This document shows, in pieces, positions 34,075-42,537 of a stretch of DNA of 64,000 nt. Position 1 is the first letter of the stretch. Every line of letters begins with the position of its first letter. Made by a program: the position numbers and the translations under genes. A model generated the notes under the pieces. That model was not told the DNA's origin. It saw only the letters and a program-made list of their open reading frames with translations, and did no database searches. Source of the stretch: CAVSUR01 sp963846005 (GTDB taxonomy: Bacteria; Actinomycetota; Actinomycetes; Streptosporangiales; Streptosporangiaceae); assembly GCA_963846005.1 (NCBI GenBank), contig CAWJUH010000007.1, forward strand, positions 682,001 through 746,000, read 5' to 3'.

Positions 34075-35433
34075 TCACAGGGCGGCGGCGGCGTCCTCGA
34101 TGATCGACAGGCCCTCGTCCAGCAGCGCCTCGCCGATCACCAGCGGCGGCAGGAACCGCAGCACGTTGCCGAAGGTGCCGCAGGTCAGCACGAGCAGGCC
34201 TTGCGCGTGGCAGGCCTTGGCCAGCGCGGCGGCGGCCGCCGGGTCGGGCTCGGTGCCGCCGGGCCGGACCAGCTCGATGGCGATCATGGCACCGCGGCCG
34301 CGGACGTCGCCGATGGCCTGGTGCTCAGCGGCGAGCTTGCGCAGCCGCGGCAGCATCGTCTCGCCGATCCGCCGGGCCGCGGCGGGCAGGTCCTCCTTGC
34401 GCATGGTCTCGATCGCGCCGAGTGCCGCAGCGCAGGCCACCGGGTTGCCGCCGTAGGTGCCGCCGATCCCGCCGGGGTGCACCGCGTCCATCAGCTCGGC
34501 CCGGCCGGTGACGCCGGCCAGCGGCAGCCCGCCGGCGATGCCCTTGGCCGTGGTCACCAGGTCGGGCACGACGTTCTCGTGCTCGCAGGCGAACCAGTTG
34601 CCGGTCCGGCAGAAGCCGGACTGGATCTCGTCGGCGATGAACACGATGCCGTGCTGCCGGCAGAACTCCGCCAGCCCGGGCAGGAACCCCTCGGGCGGCA
34701 CGATGAAGCCGCCCTCGCCCTGGACCGGCTCGATCACGACGGCGGCGATGTTCTCCTCGCCGACCTGGGTGTGCATCAGCGAGGTGACCGCGGGCAGTGC
34801 CTCTTCGGCGCACCGCTGCGGCCCGCCCGGCCAGCGATAGGGGTAAGCCATCGGCACCCGGTACACCTCGCCGGCGAACGGCCCGAAACCCTGCTTGTAG
34901 GGCATGTTCTTGGCGGTCATCGCCATGGTCAGGTTGGTGCGGCCGTGGTAGGCGTGGTCGAACACCACGACCGCTTCCCGGCCGGTGGCGTGCCGGGCGA
35001 TCTTCACGGCATTCTCGACCGCCTCGGCGCCGGAGTTGAACAGGGCCGAGCGCTTGTCGAAGTCGCCGGGGGTGAGCTTGTTGAGCTCCTCGCAGACCTC
35101 CACGTAGCCCGAGTACGGGGCGACCATGAAGCAGGTGTGGGTGAACAGCTCCGCCTGCTCGCTGACCCGCTGCACCACCAGCTCGGCGCTGTTGCCGACC
35201 GAGGTGACCGCGATGCCCGAGCCGAAGTCGATCAGCGAGTTGCCGTCCACGTCGACCAGCACGCCGCCGCCGGCGGCGGTGATGAACACCGGCAGCACAT
35301 GGCTGAGGCCGCGGGCCACGCTGCGCTGCCTGCGCTCCAGCAGCTCGCGGGAGCCGGGGCCGGGGATCTCGGTGACAAGACGGCGTTCCTGGGGCAGCGA
35401 CGGGCCACCGCGAGCGGGCTGGGCAGTAGTCAT
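34075..35433 (-). CDS. gabT: 4-aminobutyrate aminotransferase
   Basis: 452 residues, class III PLP transaminase. It has NSGAEAVENAVKIARHATG (near 120), DHAYHGRTNLTMAMT, FIADEIQSGFCRTG with the cofactor Asp, and TTAKGIAGGLPLAGV with the Schiff-base Lys (near 288). The sequence tracks actinobacterial GabT closely. ATG 35433 starts MTTAQPARGG. No gabD lies beside it. It converges on the patatin gene and is divergent from the TspO gene. Confidence 0.92.
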   Translation of the reverse strand: MTTAQPARGGPSLPQERRLVTEIPGPGSRELLERRQRSVARGLSHVLPVFITAAGGGVLVDVDGNSLIDFGSGIAVTSVGNSAELVVQRVSEQAELFTHTCFMVAPYSGYVEVCEELNKLTPGDFDKRSALFNSGAEAVENAVKIARHATGREAVVVFDHAYHGRTNLTMAMTAKNMPYKQGFGPFAGEVYRVPMAYPYRWPGGPQRCAEEALPAVTSLMHTQVGEENIAAVVIEPVQGEGGFIVPPEGFLPGLAEFCRQHGIVFIADEIQSGFCRTGNWFACEHENVVPDLVTTAKGIAGGLPLAGVTGRAELMDAVHPGGIGGTYGGNPVACAAALGAIETMRKEDLPAAARRIGETMLPRLRKLAAEHQAIGDVRGRGAMIAIELVRPGGTEPDPAAAAALAKACHAQGLLVLTCGTFGNVLRFLPPLVIGEALLDEGLSIIEDAAAAL

Positions 35434-35633
35434 GTCCCGACGATAGATCACCCGCTAGCGCCGCAGGAACCCCGGTTATCCGCCGTGTCCGGGCGGCCTA
35501 GCGTCCGGCTCACGGCCGCCACCAGACCTGGCTGCGGCGGCCGTTGCACGGCATCACGGTCAGGGCCGTGCCGGGAGCGAGCGACCAGCCGGAACCAGGA
35601 AGGCCGCCCGTCCCGGCCGGGCAAGGCAGGACC
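35434..35633. other. divergent intergenic region gabT/tspO
   Basis: 200 bases with no clear operator or ORF; it presumably holds both promoters. Confidence 0.3.
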
Positions 35634-36323
35634 ATGACCTCGCCGAGCGTGCCCGTTCCCGGCTGGCTGCCCGCCCCGCCTGACGGCTGGCCGCGGCAGG
35701 CGGCGGCCTGGGCGGCGGCGGCCGCGGCCTACGGCGCCGCGCAAGGGCTGTCGGCCTGGGCCGGGCAGCGGCTGGCCGGCCGCCGTACCCGCCCGCAATA
35801 CCGCGACTTCGACCGCCCGGCCTTCGCCCCGCCGGGCGCGGTATTCCCGGCCGTCTGGCCGGCACTGAACCTCGCCACCGCCACTTCGGCCTGGCGGGTC
35901 TGGCGGGCGGGCTCCGGCCTGTCCCGCCCGGGCGGCCGGTCCGGTGGCGGCTCGCCCGGCGTGGCGGCTCAGGACCCGGGCGCAGCGGCTCACGACACCG
36001 GCGCAGCAGCTCAGAACTCCGGCGCAGCGGCTGACGACACCGGCGCAGCGGCGCGGGATCGGGGCGCAGCGGCGCGCCGGGCGGCGTTGCGCTGGTGGGC
36101 GGCGGCCATCGCGGTCCGCAGCCGGTACGTGCCGCTGGCCTTCGGCGGCCGCAGATTCTGGGCGGCCACGGCCGACTCGGCGCTGCTGTGCGCCATGATG
36201 GCCAGGTACGCCATGCTGGCCCGGGAGGTGGATCCGGCCGCCGCCGTGCTGGCCGTGCCCGAGACGGCCTGGACGGCGTTCGCCACCGTGCTGTCCGCCG
36301 CGGTGGCCCGCAAGAACAACTGA
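35634..36323 (+). CDS. TspO/MBR-family membrane protein with internal repeat insert
   Basis: 229 residues. Membrane helices carry RDFDRPAFAPPGAVFPAVWPALN, the family's W/P-rich loop, and ALLCAMMARYAMLAREVDP. The family is usually about 150-170 residues. The extra length is an Ala/Gly-rich linker (about residues 108-149) made of seven-residue repeats between helix 2 and helix 3. TspO binds porphyrins, cholesterol or related ligands. ATG 35634 follows AAGGCAGGA. It lies just upstream of a sigma-Ogt-oxygenase operon on the same strand. Confidence 0.8.
   Translation: MTSPSVPVPGWLPAPPDGWPRQAAAWAAAAAAYGAAQGLSAWAGQRLAGRRTRPQYRDFDRPAFAPPGAVFPAVWPALNLATATSAWRVWRAGSGLSRPGGRSGGGSPGVAAQDPGAAAHDTGAAAQNSGAAADDTGAAARDRGAAARRAALRWWAAAIAVRSRYVPLAFGGRRFWAATADSALLCAMMARYAMLAREVDPAAAVLAVPETAWTAFATVLSAAVARKNN
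35958..36080 (+). repeat. in-frame 21-bp tandem repeat in tspO
   Basis: About six units of 21 bp encoding GVAAQDP, GAAAHDT, GAAAQNS, GAAADDT, GAAARDR, GAAARR. The phase is kept, so it lengthens a loop without breaking the frame. Confidence 0.8.
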
Positions 36324-36387
36324 CCCGGTCCGCGAACACGGCCGCGCAGCGGCCTCACGTTCCGGCCCGGCCGGCCGTTTACCGCAC

Positions 36388-36918
36388 ATGACGCGCAACA
36401 AGCCGCCGTTCGAATCGGTGATCGCCGCGCACGGCCCGGCCGTGCTGCGAGTCTGCCGGGCGCTGCTGAGCCCGGCCGACGCCGATGACGCCTGGTCGGA
36501 AACCTTCCTCGCCGCGCTGCGCGCTTATCCCGGCCTGGCCGACGACGCGAACGTCGAGGCCTGGCTGGTGACGATCGCGCACCGTAAGGCCATCGACATC
36601 ACCCGGGCCGCGGGCCGCCGGGCCGCCCCGGTCGCCGACGTCCCGGAACCACACGGCGGGGGCAGCCGCGGCGTCCCCGGCGGCCGAGACCTGGACCTGG
36701 CGGCCGCGCTGGCCGGGCTGACCGCCCGGCAGCGCCAGGCCGTCGCCTACCACTACCTGGCCGGGCTGCCCTACGCCGAGATCGCGCGGATCACCGGCGG
36801 CAGCGCCGACGCTGCCCGCCGCGCCGCGGCCGACGGCATCGCCCGGCTGCGCCAGACCTACCCGGCCGTGCCCGGCACCGGGCCGGCCGTTCCCGAGCCC
36901 GAAGGAGCATCCCGATGA
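36388..36918 (+). CDS. ECF-type RNA polymerase sigma factor
   Basis: 176 residues. Region 2 is VLRVCRALLSPADADDAWSE and FLAALRAYPGLADDANVEAW; region 4 is LTARQRQAVAYHYLAGLPYAEIARITGG. The long Gly-rich linker between them is typical. Its stop overlaps ogt (ATGA), so it heads a three-gene operon with two DNA-repair enzymes and may control their response to alkylation. No anti-sigma gene is adjacent. Confidence 0.9.
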   Translation: MTRNKPPFESVIAAHGPAVLRVCRALLSPADADDAWSETFLAALRAYPGLADDANVEAWLVTIAHRKAIDITRAAGRRAAPVADVPEPHGGGSRGVPGGRDLDLAAALAGLTARQRQAVAYHYLAGLPYAEIARITGGSADAARRAAADGIARLRQTYPAVPGTGPAVPEPEGASR

Positions 36919-37532
36919 CCATTCCCGACGAGGCCGCGCCGCGCGGCCTGCTCGCCGCGCTGGAGCCCGTGACCGATGAGCAGCTTGCGTCACTGCACGG
37001 CCGCCTGGCCGCCGCGGCCGGCCAGGCCGGGCTGCTGGACGTGGCCTACCGCACGCTCGGCACCCCGGTCGGCACGCTGCTGCTGGCCGCTACCCCCGAC
37101 GGACTGGTCCGGGTGGCCTACGCCCGCGAGGGCCACGACAATGTGCTGCAGGCCCTGGCCCAGCGGGTGTCGCCGCGGGTGCTGCACGCGCCCGCGCGGC
37201 TCGACCTGGCCGCCCGCCAGCTCGACGAGTACTTCGCAGGCCGCCGGCACCGCTTCGAGCTGCCCCTGGACCGCCGCCTGTCGGCCGGCTTCCGGCGGGA
37301 CGTGCTGGACCAGCTGCCCTCGATCGGCTACGGCTCCACCGCCAGTTACGCGGCGGTCGCCGCCGCCGCGGGCCGCCCGCGCGCCGTCCGCGCGGTCGGC
37401 ACCGCCTGCGCCACCAACCCGCTTCCGCTCGTCATTCCCTGCCACCGGGTCGTGCGCTCGGACGGCACTCCCGGCGGCTACGCCGGCGGTCCGGCCGCCA
37501 AGCAGCTCCTGCTCGCACTGGAAGCTGCATGA
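36915..37532 (+). CDS. ogt: methylated-DNA-[protein]-cysteine S-methyltransferase
   Basis: 205 residues. The C-terminal MGMT domain has the active-site PCHRVV near 174, preceded by ATNPLPLVI, and the helix-turn-helix and Asn-hinge region RAVGTACATNP. The N-terminal domain has YRTLGTPVGTLLLAAT, the conserved strand. It directly removes O6-alkylguanine in a suicide reaction. It overlaps both neighbours by four bases, giving tight translational coupling. Confidence 0.94.
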   Translation: MTIPDEAAPRGLLAALEPVTDEQLASLHGRLAAAAGQAGLLDVAYRTLGTPVGTLLLAATPDGLVRVAYAREGHDNVLQALAQRVSPRVLHAPARLDLAARQLDEYFAGRRHRFELPLDRRLSAGFRRDVLDQLPSIGYGSTASYAAVAAAAGRPRAVRAVGTACATNPLPLVIPCHRVVRSDGTPGGYAGGPAAKQLLLALEAA

Positions 37533-38395
37533 GCGGCGCACGCGCAGCGGGCGGAGAAGCGAATAGGGGGAAGCCGCGCGGCGCACGCGCAGCGGGGGGA
37601 GAAGCGAATAAGGGGAAGCCGCGCGGCGCACGCGCAGCGGGCGGAGAAGCGAACCGGGACATCAGCGCGGGGGGGCCGGGGCCCGGCGGCGCCTGGCGGG
37701 GCCGCGCGGACGCCGCGGACTGGGCCGTGCTCGCCCGCGAGCTGGGCGAGCACGGCTGCGCCCTGACCCCGCCGCTGCTGACGCCGCGGGAATGCGCGCA
37801 GCTCGCCGGGCTCTACCACGAGGCCGGGCTATTCCGCGCGACCGTGAACATGACCAGCCACCGCTTCGGGGCGGGGGAGTACCGGTACTTCACCGCCCCC
37901 TACCCCGAGCCGGTTGAGCAGCTGAAGCAGGCGCTGTACCCGCATCTGGTGGCCATCGCCAGGGACTGGCACGCCCGGCTCGGCCGCCCGGCGCCGTGGC
38001 CGGACCGGCTGGACGACTGGCTGGCGATGTGCCACGCGGCCGGCCAGCGCAAGCCGACGGCCACCTTGCTGAAGTACGGGCCGGGCGGCTGGAACGCGCT
38101 GCACCGGGACCTGTACGGCGACCTGGTCTTCCCGCTTCAGGTGGTCATCAACCTGAGCGATCCCGGCCGCGATCACGAGGGCGGCGAGTTCCTGCTGGTC
38201 GAGCAGCGGCCGCGGGCGCAGTCCCGCGGCACCGCGACGCTCATCGGCCAGGGCCGCGGGCTGGTGTTCACCACCCGGGACCGGCCGGTCGCCTCGGCCC
38301 GCGGCTGGTCGGCGGCCGCGGTCCGGCACGGCGTGTCGGTCGTCAGATCGGGGCAGCGGTTCACCCTCGGGCTGATCTTCCACGACGCGGCCTGA
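37529..38395 (+). CDS. 2OG-Fe(II) oxygenase, Oxygenase-NA type, with N-terminal repeats
   Basis: 288 residues. The catalytic part (about 65-288) has the iron-binding HRD in GGWNALHRDLYGDLVFPLQV, with second His and 2OG-binding Arg probably in AAVRHGVSVVRSGQRFTLG. The pattern fits the Oxygenase-NA family (PF09859), assigned to oxidative demethylation of damaged nucleic acids. The first about 45 residues are a basic Ala/Gly/Arg extension of 15-residue repeats, unusual for the family. ATG 37529 overlaps the ogt stop, giving a direct-reversal repair operon with two chemistries. Confidence 0.85.
   Translation: MSGARAAGGEANRGKPRGARAAGGEANKGKPRGARAAGGEANRDISAGGPGPGGAWRGRADAADWAVLARELGEHGCALTPPLLTPRECAQLAGLYHEAGLFRATVNMTSHRFGAGEYRYFTAPYPEPVEQLKQALYPHLVAIARDWHARLGRPAPWPDRLDDWLAMCHAAGQRKPTATLLKYGPGGWNALHRDLYGDLVFPLQVVINLSDPGRDHEGGEFLLVEQRPRAQSRGTATLIGQGRGLVFTTRDRPVASARGWSAAAVRHGVSVVRSGQRFTLGLIFHDAA
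37533..37653 (+). repeat. 45-bp in-frame tandem repeat, 2.7 copies
   Basis: Units at 37533-37577, 37578-37622 and a partial one from 37623, differing at only a few bases. Each encodes the 15-residue unit RGARAAGGEANRGKP or a close variant. The near-identity points to recent expansion. Confidence 0.85.
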
Positions 38396-38441
38396 TTCCC
38401 GCCGCGGGCCGCAGGCCGGCCACGGCAGGCGCAGGACGGCC

Positions 38442-38455
38442 GTGGCTTCGGCCAC
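38442..38455. terminator. UUCG-loop hairpin between convergent genes
   Basis: GTGGC-TTCG-GCCAC: a perfect 5-bp stem closed by the very stable UUCG tetraloop, between the stops of the oxygenase (38395) and the PPOX gene (38476). Confidence 0.45.
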
Positions 38456-38475
38456 CGGGCCCGCCCAGATGCCGG

Positions 38476-38892
38476 TCAGGACACGTCGCGGGCGTCCGGC
38501 GTCAGCCGGTGCGGCTCGGCGTCGGGCTGATCGAGGCCGAAGCTGATGACCCGCCGCGGATGAATCCGGATGATCGCGCCGTCGCCTGCCGGGCCCTGGG
38601 CCGTGGCGGCGGGCACCGCTTCGGCGGTGCCGCGGATCTCCACGCACCGGACCCGCCACGGCGACACCGACACGATGTCGTCGACCACGAACGCGGCCTG
38701 GCCATTCGCCGCAACGTTCTGGTACTTGCGGCTGTCGGCCATCCGGAAACCGCCGATGTCGATCGTGCCGGCCGCGGCGTTGTAGGTAAAGCCGACCGGG
38801 TTGTTCTGCAGCGTGCCGTCCGGCCGCGCGGTGGCCAGCCGTCCGAGCCGCTGGCTGTTCAGGTAGTCGATCTCCGCCTGGTTCAGGGACAT
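38476..38892 (-). CDS. PPOX-class F420-dependent/flavin oxidoreductase family protein
   Basis: 138 residues, split beta-barrel flavin-binding fold. The opening LNQAEIDYLNSQRLGRLATARPDG and AAFVVDDIVSVSPWRVRCVEI are typical of actinobacterial PPOX proteins that bind F420 or FMN. ATG 38892 has AGGCGGAG upstream. It converges on the repair operon. The substrate is unknown. Confidence 0.88.
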   Translation of the reverse strand: MSLNQAEIDYLNSQRLGRLATARPDGTLQNNPVGFTYNAAAGTIDIGGFRMADSRKYQNVAANGQAAFVVDDIVSVSPWRVRCVEIRGTAEAVPAATAQGPAGDGAIIRIHPRRVISFGLDQPDAEPHRLTPDARDVS

Positions 38893-38982
38893 GATCGTGC
38901 TCCGCCTCGTCCGGGCAGCCGGGTGCTGCCGCTGGGTCAGCGCCAGCCTAGAAGCTCAACCTTCGTTGAGGTCAATGCCTGG

Positions 38983-39765
38983 TCAGCCGGCCTCCGCGAT
39001 CCGGTGCGCGATCGCGACCGGGTTGCCGTCGGGGTCGGCCACGGTCGCGAGCCGCTCGCCCCACGGCAGGTCGGCCGGCTCCTTCAGCACCGGAACGCCG
39101 GCGGCGCGCAGCCGCCGCAGTTCGTCATCCACGTCGCCGACGTAGACGAACATCTCGAACCGCGGCCCGTCACCGGGTGCCAGCCCGTATTGGTCCCGCG
39201 GCCAGTCCCGGGCCACCACCGCCACTTCGCTGCCGCCGCGCCGCAGCGCCGCGTAGCCCGGCTCACCGGCGGCGGGCAGGACGTAGAACTGCTCGAAGCC
39301 GAGTAGCTGCCAGAAGGCCGCCGCGGCCCGGACGTCGGCGGCGTACACGACCGGGAACGCCCGCCCGGCCGGAAGACCTCCGGGGCCCGCGGCGTAGGGC
39401 TGCTGCGGCCAGTGCGGCCATTCCTCGAACCAGGAGCAGCGGCCGTCCGGCTGCAGCCGCAGCACCCACAGGTCGCGGTACTCCTGGCGGACCGGCTGGC
39501 CGTAGCTGACCTCCGCCCGGACGACGGCCTGCTCGACGTCCACGGCGATGATCTCCGTGTGCAGCGTGAACACCTCATCCGGGCCGTCCCGCTCGGCCTC
39601 CCACATGCGGCCGATCGCCGCCAGGCCCGTCACCGGATCCTCGTACGGGCCCTGCCGGTAGGTCGCGTCCGGCGTGAACAACCCGGCCAGCGCGGCGGTG
39701 CCCGGAGCCCGCCACGCCGCCTCGTACCGCTCCAGCCACCCGCTGACTGCCTGCCGTTCGGTCAT
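38983..39765 (-). CDS. SnoaL-like domain fused to VOC (glyoxalase-fold) domain
   Basis: 260 residues. Residues 1-125 are an NTF2/SnoaL-like domain (VSGWLERYEAAWRAPGTAALAGLF, TPDATYRQGP, EEWPHWPQQP). Residues about 137-255 are a VOC domain (FPVVYAADVRAAAAFWQLLGFEQF to ATVADPDGNPVAIAH), usually a metal-dependent lyase/isomerase or a binding protein. The start is ATG 39765; the open frame upstream to 40545 is antisense to the neighbouring ATPase. Role unknown. Confidence 0.85.
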   Translation of the reverse strand: MTERQAVSGWLERYEAAWRAPGTAALAGLFTPDATYRQGPYEDPVTGLAAIGRMWEAERDGPDEVFTLHTEIIAVDVEQAVVRAEVSYGQPVRQEYRDLWVLRLQPDGRCSWFEEWPHWPQQPYAAGPGGLPAGRAFPVVYAADVRAAAAFWQLLGFEQFYVLPAAGEPGYAALRRGGSEVAVVARDWPRDQYGLAPGDGPRFEMFVYVGDVDDELRRLRAAGVPVLKEPADLPWGERLATVADPDGNPVAIAHRIAEAG

Positions 39766-39858
39766 CCGCCCATCCTGCACCCGGCGCACGGCCGCGGTCC
39801 CGCGGCTTATTGCCCGGCCGGGCCCCGCCTGCCCGGCCGGGCGGGCATCATCGCATCC

Positions 39859-40606
39859 ATGCCAGCAGAGGCAAGCGGCTTCGGACTGCGGCCGGTCCGG
39901 AGCGTCCGGCTCAGCCAGGGCGGCCAGGTCGACCCTGACCGCTGGCCGGCGACCGTGCCGGCCGTGGCGCAGGTCCTGCGCGAAGGGCTCGAGCTGCCGG
40001 CCGGGCTGACTCTGCTGGTCGGGGAGAACGGGTCCGGCAAGTCGACGCTGGTGGAGATCCTGGCCGAGGCCTGCGGGCTCAACCCGCAGGGCGGCTCGGC
40101 GCACGGGCAGCTGTTCCGCACCCGGGACAGCGAGCCGCATCTCGGCGAGCACCTCACGGTCGAGCGCAGTCCCGGCGGCCGGACGGCTTGGTCGTATTTC
40201 CTGCGCGCGGACACCATGCACAGCCTGTACAGCTACCTGGAGGACAACCCGGGCCTCCGGCCGGAGCGCTGGCACGAGCTCAGCCACGGTGAGGGCTTCC
40301 TGCAGGTGCTGCGCACCCGGGTCAACCAGCCCGGCTTCTACCTGATGGACGAGCCGGACGCGCCGCTGTCGTTCACCGCCTGCCTCGGCCTGGCAGCGCT
40401 GCTGCATGACCTGGCCGGGGCCGGCGGCGCAGGCGGTCGTCGCCACCCACTCGCCGCTGCTGGCCGCGGTGCCCGGCGCGAGGATCCTGGAACTCGGGAC
40501 CTGGGGCATCCGCCCGGCGCGCTGGGAAGACCTGGACCTGGTCACCGCCTGGCGCCAGTTCCTGGCCGGGCCGCAGGCCTATTTCCGGCACCTGCTGGCC
40601 GAGTGA
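39859..40606 (+). CDS. single-domain AAA/ABC-type ATPase (frameshifted)
   Basis: About 248 residues after repair. Walker A is GENGSGKST near 58, a signature-like SHGEGFLQVL, Walker B FYLMDEPDAPLS near 165, and the switch His in VVATHSPLLAAVPGARILELG. The last part is one frame over: an extra base near 40417-40427 (GGGGCCGGCGGCGC). It resembles stand-alone SMC/ABC-like ATPases (AAA_21 type) of unknown role. Its stop is eight bases before the next gene. Confidence 0.85.
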
Positions 40607-40613
40607 CGGCGTC

Positions 40614-41627
40614 ATGCCGGGTACCGCTGCCTACCATGGGCCGGTGCTGATCTGGCTGAACGGGACCTTCGGGGCAGGCAAGACCATGACCGCGGACGAG
40701 CTGCTGCCGCTGGTGCCGGGCAGCCGGCTATTCGATCCCGAGTACGTCGGCTACCTGCTCAAGCACCAGCTCGCGGACCGGCCGGCCGGGGACTTCCAGG
40801 ACTGGCCGGCCTGGCGGGCGCTGGTCGTGGCCAACGCGGCGGAACTGGCCCGGCTTACCGGCGAGCACCTGGTCATCCCGCAGACCGTGCTCAGCCTCGG
40901 CTACCTGGACGAGATCTTCTCCGGCCTGCGCGCCGCGCAACTGCCGGTCTTCCACGTGCTGCTGGACGCCGATGACGGCGTGCTGCGCGGCCGGATCGAG
41001 GCGAGCGAGGAGGCCCGCCAGTGGCGGCTGGACCACCTGGCGCCCTACCGCGCGGTCCGCCAGGAGCTGGCCGCGGCGGCCGACCTGGTCCTCGACACCG
41101 CGGCGCTGGCTCCCGCGCAGGCCGCGGCCCGTATCGCGGCGGCCCTGCCCGGCCCCGCGGATATCGCCGGGCCGCCCGCGGCTGGCTCCAGTCAGTCCGC
41201 GGCAACCGCCGCGGCGCCGCCGGCCAGCGCCGGGCCGTCCCGCAGCCCGCAGCTTTACCGCAACGGCGTGCTGGCGATCGTCGTCGACTGCGCCGACCTG
41301 GACCGGTCCGCGCGGTTCTGGACCGAGGCGCTCGGCTACACCGCCGGCCCGGCCGGTGACCGCTACCGGCCGCTGTTCCCCGCCGACGGGGCGGGCATCG
41401 AGGTGCTGCTGCAGCGGGCCGCCGGCGACAGGCGGCACAAGAACCGGGTGCACCTTGATCTGCGCACCGGTGACCTGGCGGCCGAGACGGAGCGGATCTG
41501 CGCCCTCGGGGCCACCCGGCTCACCGCGCGGCCGGTCACCGAGGACGGCTGGCGCTGGCACATACTCGCCGACCCGGACGGCAACGAGTTCTGCGTGCTG
41601 CAGCCGCCGCACGGCCCCGGCGGCTAG
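40614..41627 (+). CDS. TmrB-like P-loop protein fused to a VOC domain
   Basis: 337 residues. The N-terminal P-loop domain (about 8-180) has LIWLNGTFGAGKTMTADEL (Walker A) and FDPEYVGYLL, resembling tunicamycin-resistance TmrB/kinase-like ATPases. An Ala/Pro/Ser linker (about 180-208) leads to a VOC domain (VLAIVVDCADLDRSARFWTEAL to LADPDGNEFCVL). The actinobacterial CPT/TmrB family often confers antibiotic tolerance, but combination with a VOC domain is uncommon in my experience. Possibly a two-domain resistance protein; unproven. Confidence 0.82.
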   Translation: MPGTAAYHGPVLIWLNGTFGAGKTMTADELLPLVPGSRLFDPEYVGYLLKHQLADRPAGDFQDWPAWRALVVANAAELARLTGEHLVIPQTVLSLGYLDEIFSGLRAAQLPVFHVLLDADDGVLRGRIEASEEARQWRLDHLAPYRAVRQELAAAADLVLDTAALAPAQAAARIAAALPGPADIAGPPAAGSSQSAATAAAPPASAGPSRSPQLYRNGVLAIVVDCADLDRSARFWTEALGYTAGPAGDRYRPLFPADGAGIEVLLQRAAGDRRHKNRVHLDLRTGDLAAETERICALGATRLTARPVTEDGWRWHILADPDGNEFCVLQPPHGPGG

Positions 41628-41881
41628 AGCCAGCCCAGATCGCTCAGCAGCTCCCGGAACTCCGCGACCGCCTCCTCCTGGTCGGTGCCGAGTTCCCCGG
41701 CCACCACCATCTGCGAGCTGGCCCAGTACGCGCCCGCGAACTGGCCGGATTCGTCCGGGCCGACCAGCAGCGGCCCGTGCGCGATCTTGATGTGATCGCG
41801 GACGTCGTCCCAGGACGCGCCGGGCGGCACCAGGCCGACCGCGGGCTGGTCGCCGTCGTCGTACCTGATGCCCTCGATCAT
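41624..41881 (-). CDS. small uncharacterised protein
   Basis: 85 residues, acidic. It reads IEGIRYDDGDQPAVGLVPPGASWDDVRDH and ends in EEAVAEFRELLSDLGWL. No family recognised. ATG 41881 has GGGAG five bases upstream; a start at 41893 is possible. Its stop overlaps the convergent TmrB-VOC stop. GGCTCCCAT-type short direct repeats lie just upstream (41887-41910). Confidence 0.65.
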   Translation of the reverse strand: MIEGIRYDDGDQPAVGLVPPGASWDDVRDHIKIAHGPLLVGPDESGQFAGAYWASSQMVVAGELGTDQEEAVAEFRELLSDLGWL

Positions 41882-42079
41882 CGCCGCTCCCATCGGCTCC
41901 CATCGGCTCCTACCGGCCCATCGGCTCTCGGCGGCGCACTGCGCCGGCCGCTGGCTGCTGGCCTCACGATAACGGGCCGCGCCGGGGCGGCGGCGAATGA
42001 GCACCGCCGCAGCCGGGTACCTGTTGGCTGAGCCCGCCAGCCGGCGGGCCCGGCGAGACCGCTGGCCCGGAGGTGGGAC

Positions 42080-42532
42080 GTGGAGATACGGGTAGTGCTG
42101 TTCCTGCCGCGTGACACCGCGAGCGTGCCGGTGAGCCGCCAGGTCCTGGGTAGCTGCCTGCACACCCTGGGCGTGACCGAGGAAGTCAGGAACGATATCG
42201 CCCTGGCCCTGACCGAGGCGTGCGCCAACGTCATCAAGCACGCCGGCCCCGGAGACGAGTACGAGGTCACGGCCAGCGCCAGCGACGGCAGGTGCATCAT
42301 CGAGGTGCTGAACGCGGGCAACCCGGTCCCGGCCCACGCGGCCGCGGCCGGCATGCCGCCGCCGGAAGCCGAGCACGGCCGCGGGCTGCAGATCATCGGC
42401 GCGGTTGCCGACGACGTGCGGCTGACCGGCAACGGCCGGGCCGGCACCACGGTGCACTTCGAGAAGGCGCTGCAATGGGAGCCCGGGGCGACGGGCCGGC
42501 CGCTGTTCAGCGCCGAGCCGCCCCCGGACTGA
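42080..42532 (+). CDS. anti-sigma-factor-type serine/threonine kinase (HATPase_c, RsbW-like)
   Basis: 150 residues, GHKL ATPase. The N-box is ALALTEACANVIKHA near 50, the G1 region EVLNAGNPVP, and the G2 lid is HGRGLQIIGAVADDVRL near 105. GTG 42080 has GGAGG at ideal spacing. Such proteins phosphorylate anti-sigma-factor antagonists or bind sigma factors; no partner sigma or STAS protein is adjacent. The next gene begins six bases after its stop. Confidence 0.9.
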   Translation: MEIRVVLFLPRDTASVPVSRQVLGSCLHTLGVTEEVRNDIALALTEACANVIKHAGPGDEYEVTASASDGRCIIEVLNAGNPVPAHAAAAGMPPPEAEHGRGLQIIGAVADDVRLTGNGRAGTTVHFEKALQWEPGATGRPLFSAEPPPD

Positions 42533-42537
42533 CGGCC

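Noticed and set aside
37533..37653. CRISPR or regulatory repeats
   Set aside because: Three contiguous in-frame units without spacers, inside the oxygenase N-terminus.
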